Of a stretch of DNA of 64,000 nt, positions 17,972 to 27,726 are shown one piece after another. The DNA comes from JAGVSR01 sp963786675 (GTDB lineage Bacteria; Pseudomonadota; Alphaproteobacteria; Rhizobiales; Hyphomicrobiaceae), in NCBI GenBank assembly GCA_963786675.1, contig CAWAZY010000003.1, positions 496,001 to 560,000 on the forward strand, in the 5' to 3' direction. A program made the translations under genes and the position numbers. The notes beneath the pieces are model-generated. The model ran no database searches. It was not told where the DNA came from and saw only the letters and a program-made list of their open reading frames with translations. Position 1 is the first letter of the stretch. Each line of letters starts with the position of its first letter.

Positions 17972-17986
17972 CAACCTTGGACGCGT

Positions 17987-19207
17987 TCAGAAAGGGTTCC
18001 AGGTTGGCCGGTCGGTGAAGCGCAGGTAGCCGATGTTGGCGCCAAGCCGCACGCCGATGCCGGACCGGATGGGGGCCATGATGATGTCCCCGCCCTTCAG
18101 AAGCGTCATGCCGACGCCGCCGACGAGATAGGCCGAACCGTCCACGCCGGTGAACGAGCGGTAGAGCTGGCCGGGCTCACGCATTTTGTAGATCAGGATG
18201 AGCGTGCGGCCACCTTCCGCCCCTACGTCGTATCCGATCGACGGTCCATGCCAGTGGATCGGCCGCGTCCCGCCCTGGCGCAGGAACAGCGTGCCCTTGC
18301 CGTAACGAAGGCCGGCCAGAAATGCGCCGCCACCTTCGGTTCCCAGAATGTAGCCGGTGGGCCGGCCGGCACTGGCGAAAGCGTGCTCGATGACACTGGC
18401 GAGATTGGTGGAGATCGTACCGAAAAAGCCGCGGGTCGCTTCGCGGATCTCATCGATCGTATAGCCCTCGTCCGTCGTGTCGAATGTGACAGGCGGCAGT
18501 GTGTAGGGTTCGCCGGCGGGTTGCGTGACGGCAGATTGAGTGGGGGGTTGATAGGCATCGGAGGGCCGGTCCGCGGGGGGCGTCCGCGTTGCGGTATCCC
18601 AACTTGTCTTCGGGTCTTGTTGAGTGTCCGGATTTGCCGGGGCCTTTGCAGCGGGCTTGGACGCCGGTGGGGCCGGGGGCGTGGGCTTCGGGTTGCCGCC
18701 GCCATCGGGCTTGGGTTCGGCTTTGGGTTCCGCGGGCGCGGCGGCAACCGTCTTGGACGGTGGCCCGTCGCCAATCTCGCGCGTGATCTTGTCATCCAGA
18801 TACGCGGTCTTCGCCTTCATCACCGCCAGCAGCTCGACGGTCGCCGCTTCGATCTCGGTCAGCTTGGCACAGTCGAACTTACCCGCTTTGTCGGGACGGC
18901 CCAACTGGTCGACCCTGCCGAGCAGATCGTTGGCTTGGGTATCGAGTTCAAGCAGCCGCCCATCCTCGAGGTACGCCATGGCGCGCTCCTCGTTATTCTC
19001 CCCGTCCCAGCCCTTCTTCGCGGCGAGCACTTGCAAACGCTCGCGGAGCCGGGGTTGGGCGGACGCATTGTAATCACGCAGCGACGCGCCGAATGAATCC
19101 ACGGCTTCGGCGAATTTCGCCTCGGGACATGTGTCCTGCGCCCTAAGCGCGGGCGAGACCAGGATAAGGAAGACCGTCAGAACCGCTCGTCCCACATGCC
19201 GGAACAT
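17987..19207 (-). CDS. DUF1134 domain-containing exported protein
   Basis: A 406-residue exported protein. It has a signal peptide (residues 1-23), an alpha-helical region with several charged repeats (to about 150), a Pro/Lys/Ala-rich linker (150-240), and a C-terminal DUF1134 domain: GYILGTEGGGAFLAGLRYG, GYDVGAEGGRTLILIYK and YRSFTGVDGSAYLVGGVGMT. The domain is found mainly in alphaproteobacteria and resembles the Ysc84-like lipid-binding fold; its role is not established. The N-terminal helical part is unusual because many DUF1134 proteins consist of little beyond the domain. It ends 16 bases after the terminator on the opposite strand. Confidence 0.85.
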   Translation of the reverse strand: MFRHVGRAVLTVFLILVSPALRAQDTCPEAKFAEAVDSFGASLRDYNASAQPRLRERLQVLAAKKGWDGENNEERAMAYLEDGRLLELDTQANDLLGRVDQLGRPDKAGKFDCAKLTEIEAATVELLAVMKAKTAYLDDKITREIGDGPPSKTVAAAPAEPKAEPKPDGGGNPKPTPPAPPASKPAAKAPANPDTQQDPKTSWDTATRTPPADRPSDAYQPPTQSAVTQPAGEPYTLPPVTFDTTDEGYTIDEIREATRGFFGTISTNLASVIEHAFASAGRPTGYILGTEGGGAFLAGLRYGKGTLFLRQGGTRPIHWHGPSIGYDVGAEGGRTLILIYKMREPGQLYRSFTGVDGSAYLVGGVGMTLLKGGDIIMAPIRSGIGVRLGANIGYLRFTDRPTWNPF

Positions 19208-19305
19208 GGTTTGTCCTCAGTTGGATGGTGCCGTTAATTTACTCGCGGACAAAACACGGCGGAACCAAGGCGGCCGGATTTAGCACGTGGGCTTTGAACC
19301 CTGCA

Positions 19306-20214
19306 TCACGGATCGTTGGGAACCGTCTTGACGATGCTCGACGTGGGCTTGTCGGCACCGGCACCGGGCAGGCCTCGCACGTCCTTCTCGATCAGCGCGT
19401 CGTACTCGGCGACCGTCGCCGCGGGGGCACTGGCTTTGACGTGCACGATCTTGTAACCAGCCGCTTGCAGCGCATCGAGAAGGGCTGGCATGGCCTTGGC
19501 GGTGACCGGCTGGATGTCGTGCATCAAAAGGATGCCTTTCCCCTTCTTTTCCAGCTTGGCCATCGTGTCTTTCACGAACTGCTCGGCGTTGCGGAACTTG
19601 AAGTCGAAACTGTCGACGTCCATGGAAAAGACAGCCAAATTGCGGCTGGCGAGATGTTGCAACGTCTCGGGGCTGTCTTGCAGGTAGGGATAGCGGAAGA
19701 AGGGCGCGATTGGTGTTCCCGCCGCGCGCTTCACCGCGCTCAGTCCCTTTTCGATTTCGTCGATACCATCCTTCGCCGTCTTCTTCTTGCGGATATTGGC
19801 GTGGGTCATCGTGTGCGAACCGATCGTGTGACCGCGCTTGACCACGTCGCGCAGAATTTCCGGCAGGCCAAGAGCCATTTTTCCGATGGAGAAGAACGTC
19901 GCCTTCGTGCAATGGGCATCAAGCGCATCAAGAATGGCGGGCGTCGTCTTCACCTGAGGACCGTCGTCGAATGTGAGCACGATTTCCTTTTGCTCCAGGA
20001 AGTCGTGCGCCTTGTATTGTTCGAACCCGAAGCCAGGCCCGCCCGTTGTGTCGATTTCCACGGTGCGAGAGACGCCCAAGGCGTTCGGGTTTCCGGCACA
20101 GGCCGGTGCCGCCGCGGCCGGCGCGGGAGCCGGTGCTGGCGGGCTTACTTTTTCGGCCACGGCCGCGGTCCCCATGGCCATCGCCAAACCGGCCGCCAAG
20201 AACAGTGATCTCAT
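19306..20214 (-). CDS. Polysaccharide deacetylase (NodB domain), exported
   Basis: A 302-residue exported carbohydrate esterase family 4 enzyme. After a signal peptide (MRSLFLAAGLAMAMGTAAVA) and an Ala/Pro-rich spacer, the NodB domain contains VLTFDDGPQ (catalytic base and metal Asp), HTIGSHTMTH (two metal His), FFRYPYL and the late ILLMHDI. It removes N- or O-acetyl groups from peptidoglycan, chitin-like or exopolysaccharide chains. ATG 20214 has GGGAGG upstream; the longer open frame has none. It is monocistronic. Confidence 0.92.
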   Translation of the reverse strand: MRSLFLAAGLAMAMGTAAVAEKVSPPAPAPAPAAAAPACAGNPNALGVSRTVEIDTTGGPGFGFEQYKAHDFLEQKEIVLTFDDGPQVKTTPAILDALDAHCTKATFFSIGKMALGLPEILRDVVKRGHTIGSHTMTHANIRKKKTAKDGIDEIEKGLSAVKRAAGTPIAPFFRYPYLQDSPETLQHLASRNLAVFSMDVDSFDFKFRNAEQFVKDTMAKLEKKGKGILLMHDIQPVTAKAMPALLDALQAAGYKIVHVKASAPAATVAEYDALIEKDVRGLPGAGADKPTSSIVKTVPNDP

Positions 20215-20432
20215 GTCGTCCTCCCTCGGATTCGGGAGCGATGATAGCAACGCTGTGCCGCCGCCGCGACCCTTTGACCACACAGTGCACAACTGCCGGG
20301 ACATCCCGTCACAATCCACCGTTGATCTCGATCATTTAAGATTAGAGCCATCTAATATAAACACGTCGATGTCCTAGCGTCGGATCTGGGGTCATGACGG
20401 CCGTGGGTCCGTAATCAAAAGGAGGACAAACG

Positions 20433-20717
20433 ATGAAGCGAACTCTCACAACCTCTGTTGGTGGACTGTGCGCAATGATTGCGTTCGGCGCGACGGCTAT
20501 GCCGGTGCTTGCCCAAGGACCGGTCGCCGCAGCGTGCCAAGCCGAAATCGCGAAATTCTGCGCGGGGTTGGAACACGGGCAAGGGGCAGTCAGGAAATGC
20601 CTTGAAGCCAACAAGGATCAAGCCTCCGCCGCGTGCAAGACAGCCCTCGACACCACGGGGCCGGGCAAAGGCATGGGGGGTGGTATGGGCGGCCAAGGCC
20701 CTGGCAAACCCAACTGA
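20433..20717 (+). CDS. Small exported cysteine-rich repeat protein
   Basis: A 94-residue exported protein. A signal peptide ending PVLAQ is followed by a helical Cys-rich unit (ACQAEIAKFCAGLEHGQGAV, then RKCLEANKDQASAACKTAL) with four Cys residues spaced as in the eukaryotic Golgi CR1-like repeat, and a Gly-rich end (GKGMGGGMGG). Such proteins are common in Hyphomicrobiales, but no function is known. It has a strong ribosome-binding site (AAGGAGGACAAACG before ATG). The Cys pairs are likely to form disulfides in the periplasm. Confidence 0.75.
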   Translation: MKRTLTTSVGGLCAMIAFGATAMPVLAQGPVAAACQAEIAKFCAGLEHGQGAVRKCLEANKDQASAACKTALDTTGPGKGMGGGMGGQGPGKPN

Positions 20718-20907
20718 CATCAATAGGTTTTCCGCCCCGGGTCCTTTTGGTCCTGGGGCGGGGGACAAGACGGAACTTGCCGCGCGGCGATCAGTTGGCC
20801 ATTGGCAGGTGCGACATTTGTGTCCATAAAAGGTGACAGACAGGACTGTCCGTTTGTCTCCTTGGTGGCCGAGAGACAAGCCAACAACCGCTGAGGAGGC
20901 GCGGCAC

Positions 20908-21741
20908 GTGCTGGATGATGGAAAGCCGAGGATGGGCGGAGACGTGCAGGTCGCGGAACGTCCGCTGCCAGCGAACTTGCGCCGCGAGCGTGTGACGCAG
21001 ATCCAGCATTACACGGACAAACTTTTCTCCTTCCGGACCACGCGCGCGCCCGCGTTTCGGTTTCAGAGCGGCCAGTTTGCCATGATCGGTTTGGAGGTCG
21101 ATGGACGCCCGCTCTTGCGCGCGTACTCGATGACCAGCGGCATCTACGATGACTATCTGGAATTCTTTTCCATCAAGGTGCCCAACGGACCCCTGACCTC
21201 GCGCCTGCAGCACATCCGGCCCGGCGACGATATCCTCGTCAACTCCAAGCCGACCGGAACGCTTCTGATGTCTAATCTCAAGCCGGGGCGCCGCTTGTGG
21301 CTGCTGGCGACGGGAACCGGCTTTGCACCGTTTGCGAGTATTTTGCGCGATCCGGAAACCTATGACGCGTTCGAGGCGGTGATCGCTGTCGAAGGCTGCC
21401 GCCAGGCGGCCGAACTGGAATTTGCCACCGGCGTCGTCACGGGTGTGCGCCAGGACCCGTACCTAGCGCAGGCCGCGTCGGGCAAACTGCACTACTACGC
21501 AACGGTCACGCGCGAGCCCTACCATCACCAGGGCCGCATTCCCGATCTGATCACGTCAGGCAAGATCCTTACCGATCTGGGGATGCCAGATCTGGCGGTA
21601 GACCAAGATCGCGTCATGATGTGTGGCAATCCGCAGATGCTGGCGGATCTGAAAGCGCTTCTGCAAAGCCGTGGTTTTGCGGAAGGGTCGAGCGGGGAAC
21701 CCGGCGACTTCGTGATCGAGAAGGCGTTTGTTGAGAAATAG
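20908..21741 (+). CDS. fpr: Ferredoxin--NADP+ reductase
   Basis: A 277-residue flavoprotein reductase. The FAD domain shows RAYSMTSGIYDDYLEFFSI (FAD-binding RxYS) and the NADP domain shows LLATGTGFAPFASILRDPETY, then RVMMCGNPQMLADLK; the C-terminus is IEKAFVEK, where the penultimate aromatic region stacks on the flavin in bacterial FPRs. It moves electrons between NADPH and ferredoxin or flavodoxin. The frame is open from 20833, but GTG 20908 has GAGGAGG 8 bases before it and was chosen; ATG 20932 is possible. A terminator follows. Confidence 0.93.
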   Translation: MLDDGKPRMGGDVQVAERPLPANLRRERVTQIQHYTDKLFSFRTTRAPAFRFQSGQFAMIGLEVDGRPLLRAYSMTSGIYDDYLEFFSIKVPNGPLTSRLQHIRPGDDILVNSKPTGTLLMSNLKPGRRLWLLATGTGFAPFASILRDPETYDAFEAVIAVEGCRQAAELEFATGVVTGVRQDPYLAQAASGKLHYYATVTREPYHHQGRIPDLITSGKILTDLGMPDLAVDQDRVMMCGNPQMLADLKALLQSRGFAEGSSGEPGDFVIEKAFVEK

Positions 21742-21767
21742 TCCGGCTTTCCCGTCTGGATACAACC

Positions 21768-21805
21768 AAAGGGCCGGGCGCTGCATGCGTCCGGCCCTTC
21801 GCGTT
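21768..21805. terminator. Bidirectional hairpin terminator
   Basis: The 9-bp stem AAGGGCCGG/CCGGCCCTT (arms 21769-21777 and 21791-21799) lies between convergent fpr and the small repeat-protein gene. It is followed by CGCGTTTT on the plus strand and TTGGTTGTAT on the minus strand, so it can serve both. Confidence 0.75.
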
Positions 21806-21813
21806 TTGCACTG

Positions 21814-22101
21814 TTAGTTGCCGACGCCCGGATGGTCCTTCATGGCCTTGCCAGTGAGGCTCTTGTCGTCGGGTTTCGAAGTCGGGTTGGCCGTCGAGCC
21901 GCTACCAGATACGCCCGGTGCATCCTTCATGGCCTTTTCGGCCAGACCACCTGTTTCAGGCTTGGCGGTCGGGTTTGCCGTCGATCCGGCACCCGTTACG
22001 CCGGGATTGTCCTGCATCGCCTTCTCGGTGAGATCACCACCGGCGAATGCGAATGTGGTCGATGCCGCCAGAATGACGGCTGCGAGCTGAATAGCTTTCA
22101 T
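21814..22101 (-). CDS. Small exported protein with 29-residue tandem repeats
   Basis: A 95-residue predicted exported protein. After a signal peptide (residues 1-20, ending FAFA) the mature part is two complete 29-residue repeats (24-52 and 53-81) and a half repeat (82-95). Each begins L-x-x-KAM-x-D-x-PGV and the full ones contain GSTANPT-x-KP. There are no cysteines. No family is recognised; the regular repeat with KAM helices and Gly/Pro turns could bind metal, surface polymer or nothing in particular. ATG 22101 has TAGGAG upstream; the longer open frame lacks a start signal. Confidence 0.65.
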   Translation of the reverse strand: MKAIQLAAVILAASTTFAFAGGDLTEKAMQDNPGVTGAGSTANPTAKPETGGLAEKAMKDAPGVSGSGSTANPTSKPDDKSLTGKAMKDHPGVGN

Positions 22102-22214
22102 GGTCGTTCTCCTAAAGTCTGGGGATTGGGTTTCAGTAGTGAGAGACGACGGTTCGAACTGTCGGGTGGTATTACGCGGTGTTTGGGCGAGAGTTTCAGA
22201 TGACAAAATAGAAA

Positions 22215-22244
22215 TGCAAAACGCCGGCCCCTCGGGACCGGCGC
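22215..22244 (-). terminator. Terminator of the polyamine operon
   Basis: On the minus strand CGCCGGTCCC-GAG-GGGCCGGCG is followed by TTTTGCATTTC. It begins about 25 bases after the mmsA stop. Confidence 0.75.
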
Positions 22245-22268
22245 TTTGTGTCTGACAGGTGCGTGGGC

Positions 22269-23765
<1,497 letters not shown>

Positions 23766-23787
23766 GGGGCGGGCCTCGGTGCGGTGT

Positions 23788-25110
23788 TTACGGTGTCGAC
23801 TTCAAGACGTCCGTCAAGATGTCGAAGAGTTCGTCGATCTCGGACTTCGTGATGATCAGCGGCGGCGACAGCGCAATGATGTCGCCCGTGGTACGAACCA
23901 ACAGGCCCTTCTCGAAGGCTTTCACAAAACGGTCGTAGGCGCGCTGGGTCGGCATGTCCGCATTCGGCTGCAGTTCGATGGCGCCGATGAGCCCGATGTT
24001 GCGGATGTCGATGATGTGCGGCAGGTCCTTCAATGCGTGCAGGCGTTCTTCCCAGTACGGCGCGAGTTCTGCCGCACGCGTGAGCAGGCCTTCCTCGGCG
24101 TAGGTGTCAAGGGTGCCGAGTGCGGCCGCGCACGCGATCGGGTGGCCCGAATACGTGTAGCCGTGGAAGAAGTCGATGGCCCAGTCGGGGCCCTGCATGA
24201 AGGCGCCGTGGACCTTGTCGTTCACGAAAACAGCGCCCATGGGGATCGTCCCGTTGGTGACGCCCTTGGCCGTGGTGATGATGTCGGGCTTCAAACCAAA
24301 GTAATCCGACCCGAACGGCGTGCCCAGCCGTCCGAACGCGGTGATCACTTCATCGGCGATGAGCAGAATGTCGTGCTTGCGGCAGATGGCTTCGAGCCGC
24401 GCCAGATAGCCCTTGGGCGGCACCAGCACACCTGTCGAGCAGGCCACGGGTTCGACGATGACGGCGGCAATGGTCGAGGCGTCGTGCAGGGCGACGAGGC
24501 GTTCCAGGTCGTCGGCCAGTTCCGCGCCGTGTTCCGGTTCACCCTTGGAGAACGCGTTGCGCGACAGGTCGTGCGTATGGCGCAGGTGATCGACCCCGGC
24601 GACAAGGCTGCCGAACCATTTGCGGTTGTTGACCATGCCGCCGACCGACATGCCGCCGAAATTGACGCCGTGGTAGCCGCGTTCGCGCCCGATCAGGCGC
24701 ACCTTGGTGGCGTTGCCCCGGGCGCGGTGATAGGCGAGCGCCATCTTCAGAGCGGTCTCCACCGACTCCGAGCCGGAGTTGGTGAAGAAGACGTGGTTGA
24801 AGCCATCGGGGGCGACATTCACAAGGCGCGATGCGGCCTCGAACGCCTTCACGTGTCCCATCTGAAACGTGCCGGCGAAGTCGAGCGTTGCTGCTTGCTC
24901 TTGAATGGCGGCCACGATCTTCGGCCGGCAGTGGCCAGCATTCACGCACCACAGGCCCGATGTGCCGTCGATGACGCGGCGGCCGTCCGGCGTGAAATAG
25001 GCCGTGCCCTCTGCGCGCGAAAAAAGGCGCGGTGCCGCCTTGAATTGCCGGTTCGCGGTGAACGGCATCCAGAAGGCTTCCAGGTCGTTGGTCTTCAATT
25101 GGACGTTCAT
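23788..25110 (-). CDS. Omega-amino acid--pyruvate aminotransferase (beta-alanine type)
   Basis: A 440-residue class III aminotransferase. The start MNVQLKTNDLEAFWMPFTANRQFK and the PLP-pocket elements SGSESVETALKMALAYHR, IADEVITAFGRLG and the Schiff-base lysine in DIITTAKGVTNGTIPMG match beta-alanine:pyruvate transaminases such as the Pseudomonas enzyme. The product from beta-alanine is malonate semialdehyde, the substrate of mmsA immediately downstream (22 bases away). Some homologues also take putrescine-derived or aromatic amines, so the substrate is inferred. Confidence 0.9.
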   Translation of the reverse strand: MNVQLKTNDLEAFWMPFTANRQFKAAPRLFSRAEGTAYFTPDGRRVIDGTSGLWCVNAGHCRPKIVAAIQEQAATLDFAGTFQMGHVKAFEAASRLVNVAPDGFNHVFFTNSGSESVETALKMALAYHRARGNATKVRLIGRERGYHGVNFGGMSVGGMVNNRKWFGSLVAGVDHLRHTHDLSRNAFSKGEPEHGAELADDLERLVALHDASTIAAVIVEPVACSTGVLVPPKGYLARLEAICRKHDILLIADEVITAFGRLGTPFGSDYFGLKPDIITTAKGVTNGTIPMGAVFVNDKVHGAFMQGPDWAIDFFHGYTYSGHPIACAAALGTLDTYAEEGLLTRAAELAPYWEERLHALKDLPHIIDIRNIGLIGAIELQPNADMPTQRAYDRFVKAFEKGLLVRTTGDIIALSPPLIITKSEIDELFDILTDVLKSTP

Positions 25111-25156
25111 GGAAAAGTCCTTGCGAGGCGCATGGCCTCTGCTGATCGGATCGGCT

Positions 25157-26452
25157 TCAGGCGCTCTGTGAGACGGCTTCGGAAAGGCTCGCTTCGAAAA
25201 TGTCCATGCCTTCGCGCACGATGGCGTCGCTGGCGGTCAACGGCGAGAGGAAGCGGATGACGTTGCCGTAGGTGCCGCAGGACAGGAGGATGAGCCCGCG
25301 GGCGTTGGCGGCCTTCATCAGGGCCTGAGTCAGCTGCGGCGCGGGCTCGTGGCTCTGGGTATCCTTGACGAGTTCGATGGCGCACATGGCCCCGACGCCG
25401 CGCACGTCGCCGATGCAATTCAGGTTCGAGCGTTCCTGCATCTCGGTGCAGCGGTCCATCATGATTTTTCCGATGGCGTTGGCCCGTGCGCAGAGATCTT
25501 CGTCCTTGATGATGTCGAGAACGGCGTGGGCCGCGGCACAGGCGATGGGGTTACCCGCGTACGTGCCGCCGAGACCGCCAGGGCTGGCGGCGTCCATGAC
25601 GTCCGCGCGGCCCGTGATGGCGGCGAGCGGCAGGCCGCCCGCAAGTCCCTTGGCCATGGTGACGACGTCCGCCTTCACGCCGGCGTGCTCCATGGCGAAC
25701 ATTTTGCCCGTGCGGGCAAAGCCGGTCTGGATTTCGTCGGCAATCAGCACGATGCCATGCTCGTCGCAGATGGCGCGCAGAGCCTTGAAGAACTCGGGCG
25801 GGGCGATGTTGAACCCGCCTTCGCCCTGCACCGGCTCGATGATGATGCCGGCGATGCTCGACGGGTCGGCCGTGTGCTTGAACAGGCTCTTCAGGCTCGC
25901 GAGTGACTGCTCGACGGAAACGCCATGATACGCATTGGGGAACTCGACCTGATAGATATCGGCGGGGAAGGGCCCAAAGCCCTTTTTGTAGGGAACCACC
26001 TTGCCGGTGAGCGCCATGCCGACCAGCGTGCGGCCATGGAAGCCGGCGGTGAACGAAATGATGCCCGGACGGCCGGTGTAGGCGCGCGCGACCTTGACCG
26101 CGTTCTCGACGGCCTCCGCGCCCGTGGAGATCAGCATGGTCTTGGCGGGCTGGCCGACGGGGGCGATGGCATTGAGCCGTTCGCACAGTGACACGTAGTT
26201 CTCATACGGCGTCACCTGGAAGCAGACGTGGCTGAACGCCTTCATCTGCTCCTCGATGGCCTTCAGAATACGCGGATGCTGGTGGCCCGTATTGGTGACG
26301 GCGATGCCGGCGGCGAAATCGATGTAGCGCTTACCGTCCTCGCTCCAGATCTCGGAGTTGAGGGCGCGCGCCGCGTAAATGGCGGTGGCATGGCCGATGC
26401 CGCGCGCGACAGCGGCGGCGCGGCGCTCGTGAAGTTCGGCGGAAGTGGCCAT
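25157..26452 (-). CDS. gabT: 4-aminobutyrate--2-oxoglutarate transaminase
   Basis: A 431-residue class III aminotransferase of the GabT branch: ELHERRAAAVARGIGHATAI at the start, TGAEAVENAVKVARAYTGRPG, LIADEIQTGFARTG, and the PLP lysine in ADVVTMAKGLAGGLPLAA near residue 265. It converts GABA to succinate semialdehyde; related enzymes also accept 5-aminovalerate. It lies 13 bases downstream of the acyl-CoA dehydrogenase gene and shares the operon with gabD. ATG 26452 was chosen for its GAGGAGA; the longer frame runs into the neighbour. Confidence 0.94.
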   Translation of the reverse strand: MATSAELHERRAAAVARGIGHATAIYAARALNSEIWSEDGKRYIDFAAGIAVTNTGHQHPRILKAIEEQMKAFSHVCFQVTPYENYVSLCERLNAIAPVGQPAKTMLISTGAEAVENAVKVARAYTGRPGIISFTAGFHGRTLVGMALTGKVVPYKKGFGPFPADIYQVEFPNAYHGVSVEQSLASLKSLFKHTADPSSIAGIIIEPVQGEGGFNIAPPEFFKALRAICDEHGIVLIADEIQTGFARTGKMFAMEHAGVKADVVTMAKGLAGGLPLAAITGRADVMDAASPGGLGGTYAGNPIACAAAHAVLDIIKDEDLCARANAIGKIMMDRCTEMQERSNLNCIGDVRGVGAMCAIELVKDTQSHEPAPQLTQALMKAANARGLILLSCGTYGNVIRFLSPLTASDAIVREGMDIFEASLSEAVSQSA

Positions 26453-26465
26453 TCGGGTCGTCTCC

Positions 26466-27701
26466 TCAACTGAAAGCCTGGATGCCCGTCTGGGCGCGTC
26501 CAAGGATAAGGGCGTGGATGTCGGCGGTGCCTTCGTAGGTGTTGACGGCCTCGAGGTTCACCATGTGGCGGATGACGGGGTACTCGTCGGAGATACCGTT
26601 GCCGCCGAGCATGTCGCGGGCGGTGCGGGCGATTTCGAGTGCCTTGAGGCAGCTGTTGCGCTTGATGAGCGAGATGGCTTCCGGCGCCAGCAGCCCTTGA
26701 TCCTTCATGCGGCCGGCCTGCAGGCACGCGGTCAGCGCCAGCGTGATTTCGGTCTGCATGTCGGCGAGCTTTTTCTGCACGAGCTGATTGGCGGCCAGCG
26801 GCCGGCCGAACTGTGTGCGATCCAAGACGTACTGGCGGGCTGTGCGCCAGCAGGCTTCAGCCGCGCCTACCGCCCCCCAGGCAATGCCGAAGCGGGCGTT
26901 GTTGAGGCAGCCGAACGGGCCCTTCAGACCTTCGACGCCCGGCAACATATTCTCGTCGGGGACGAGAACACCGTCCATGACGATCTCTCCCGTGGTCGAA
27001 GCGCGCAGCGATACCTTGCCTTCGATCTTGGGAGTCGAAAAACCGGTCATGCCGCGCTCGAGGATGAAACCGCGTATCGGTCCGTCGCTGGTCTTGGCCC
27101 ACACGATGGCAATGTCGGCGATGGGTGAATTGGTGATCCAGGTCTTCGCCCCGTTGAGCCGCCAGCCGCCTGCCTCGCGCGTGGCGCGCGTGGTCATGCC
27201 GCCGGGGTCGGAGCCGTGATCGGGTTCGGTCAACCCGAAGCAGCCGATCATCTCGCCCGTGGCCAGCGTGGGCAGGTACTTTTGGCGCTGGGCTTCGCTG
27301 CCGTAGGCGTAGATCGGGTACATGACGAGGCTCGACTGAACGCTCATGGCGGAGCGGTAGCCGCTGTCGACGGCCTCTATCGCGCGGGCAATGAGGCCGT
27401 AGGCGACGGTGCTGACGCCCGCGCCGCCGTAGGCTTCCGGGATGGTGGGCCCGAGAAAGCCCATCGCGCCCATGTCGCGCATCACTTGGCGGTCGAAGCT
27501 CTCGTTGCGGAAGTCGGCCACGACGCGGGGTGCGAGGCGGTCTTCGGCGAACTTGCGCGCAGCCTCGCCCAGCATGCGTTCTTCGTCCGAAAGGACTGCG
27601 TCGAGGCACAAGGGATCGGCCCAATCGAAGGCCGCGCGTTCGGGCTCGGGCGCTTGCGCGTCCACCCCGTCAGCCGACGTCGTCCGTGACACCGCCGTCA
27701 T
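26466..27701 (-). CDS. gcdH: Glutaryl-CoA dehydrogenase-like acyl-CoA dehydrogenase
   Basis: A 411-residue flavoprotein. MSVQSSLVMYPIYAYGSE near residue 120, GCFGLTEPDHGSDPGGM (FAD/CoA site), NARFGIAWGAVGAAEACW, and the C-terminal NLEAVNTYEGTADIHALILGR with the catalytic Glu are typical of glutaryl-CoA dehydrogenase. This enzyme oxidises and decarboxylates glutaryl-CoA to crotonyl-CoA. Its place between gabD and gabT suggests a C5 branch, in which 5-aminovalerate from cadaverine or lysine gives glutarate. A glutaryl-CoA transferase or ligase gene is not seen in the window. Confidence 0.9.
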   Translation of the reverse strand: MTAVSRTTSADGVDAQAPEPERAAFDWADPLCLDAVLSDEERMLGEAARKFAEDRLAPRVVADFRNESFDRQVMRDMGAMGFLGPTIPEAYGGAGVSTVAYGLIARAIEAVDSGYRSAMSVQSSLVMYPIYAYGSEAQRQKYLPTLATGEMIGCFGLTEPDHGSDPGGMTTRATREAGGWRLNGAKTWITNSPIADIAIVWAKTSDGPIRGFILERGMTGFSTPKIEGKVSLRASTTGEIVMDGVLVPDENMLPGVEGLKGPFGCLNNARFGIAWGAVGAAEACWRTARQYVLDRTQFGRPLAANQLVQKKLADMQTEITLALTACLQAGRMKDQGLLAPEAISLIKRNSCLKALEIARTARDMLGGNGISDEYPVIRHMVNLEAVNTYEGTADIHALILGRAQTGIQAFS

Positions 27702-27726
27702 GGCGTTTGATCCTGTTGGGCCCGGC

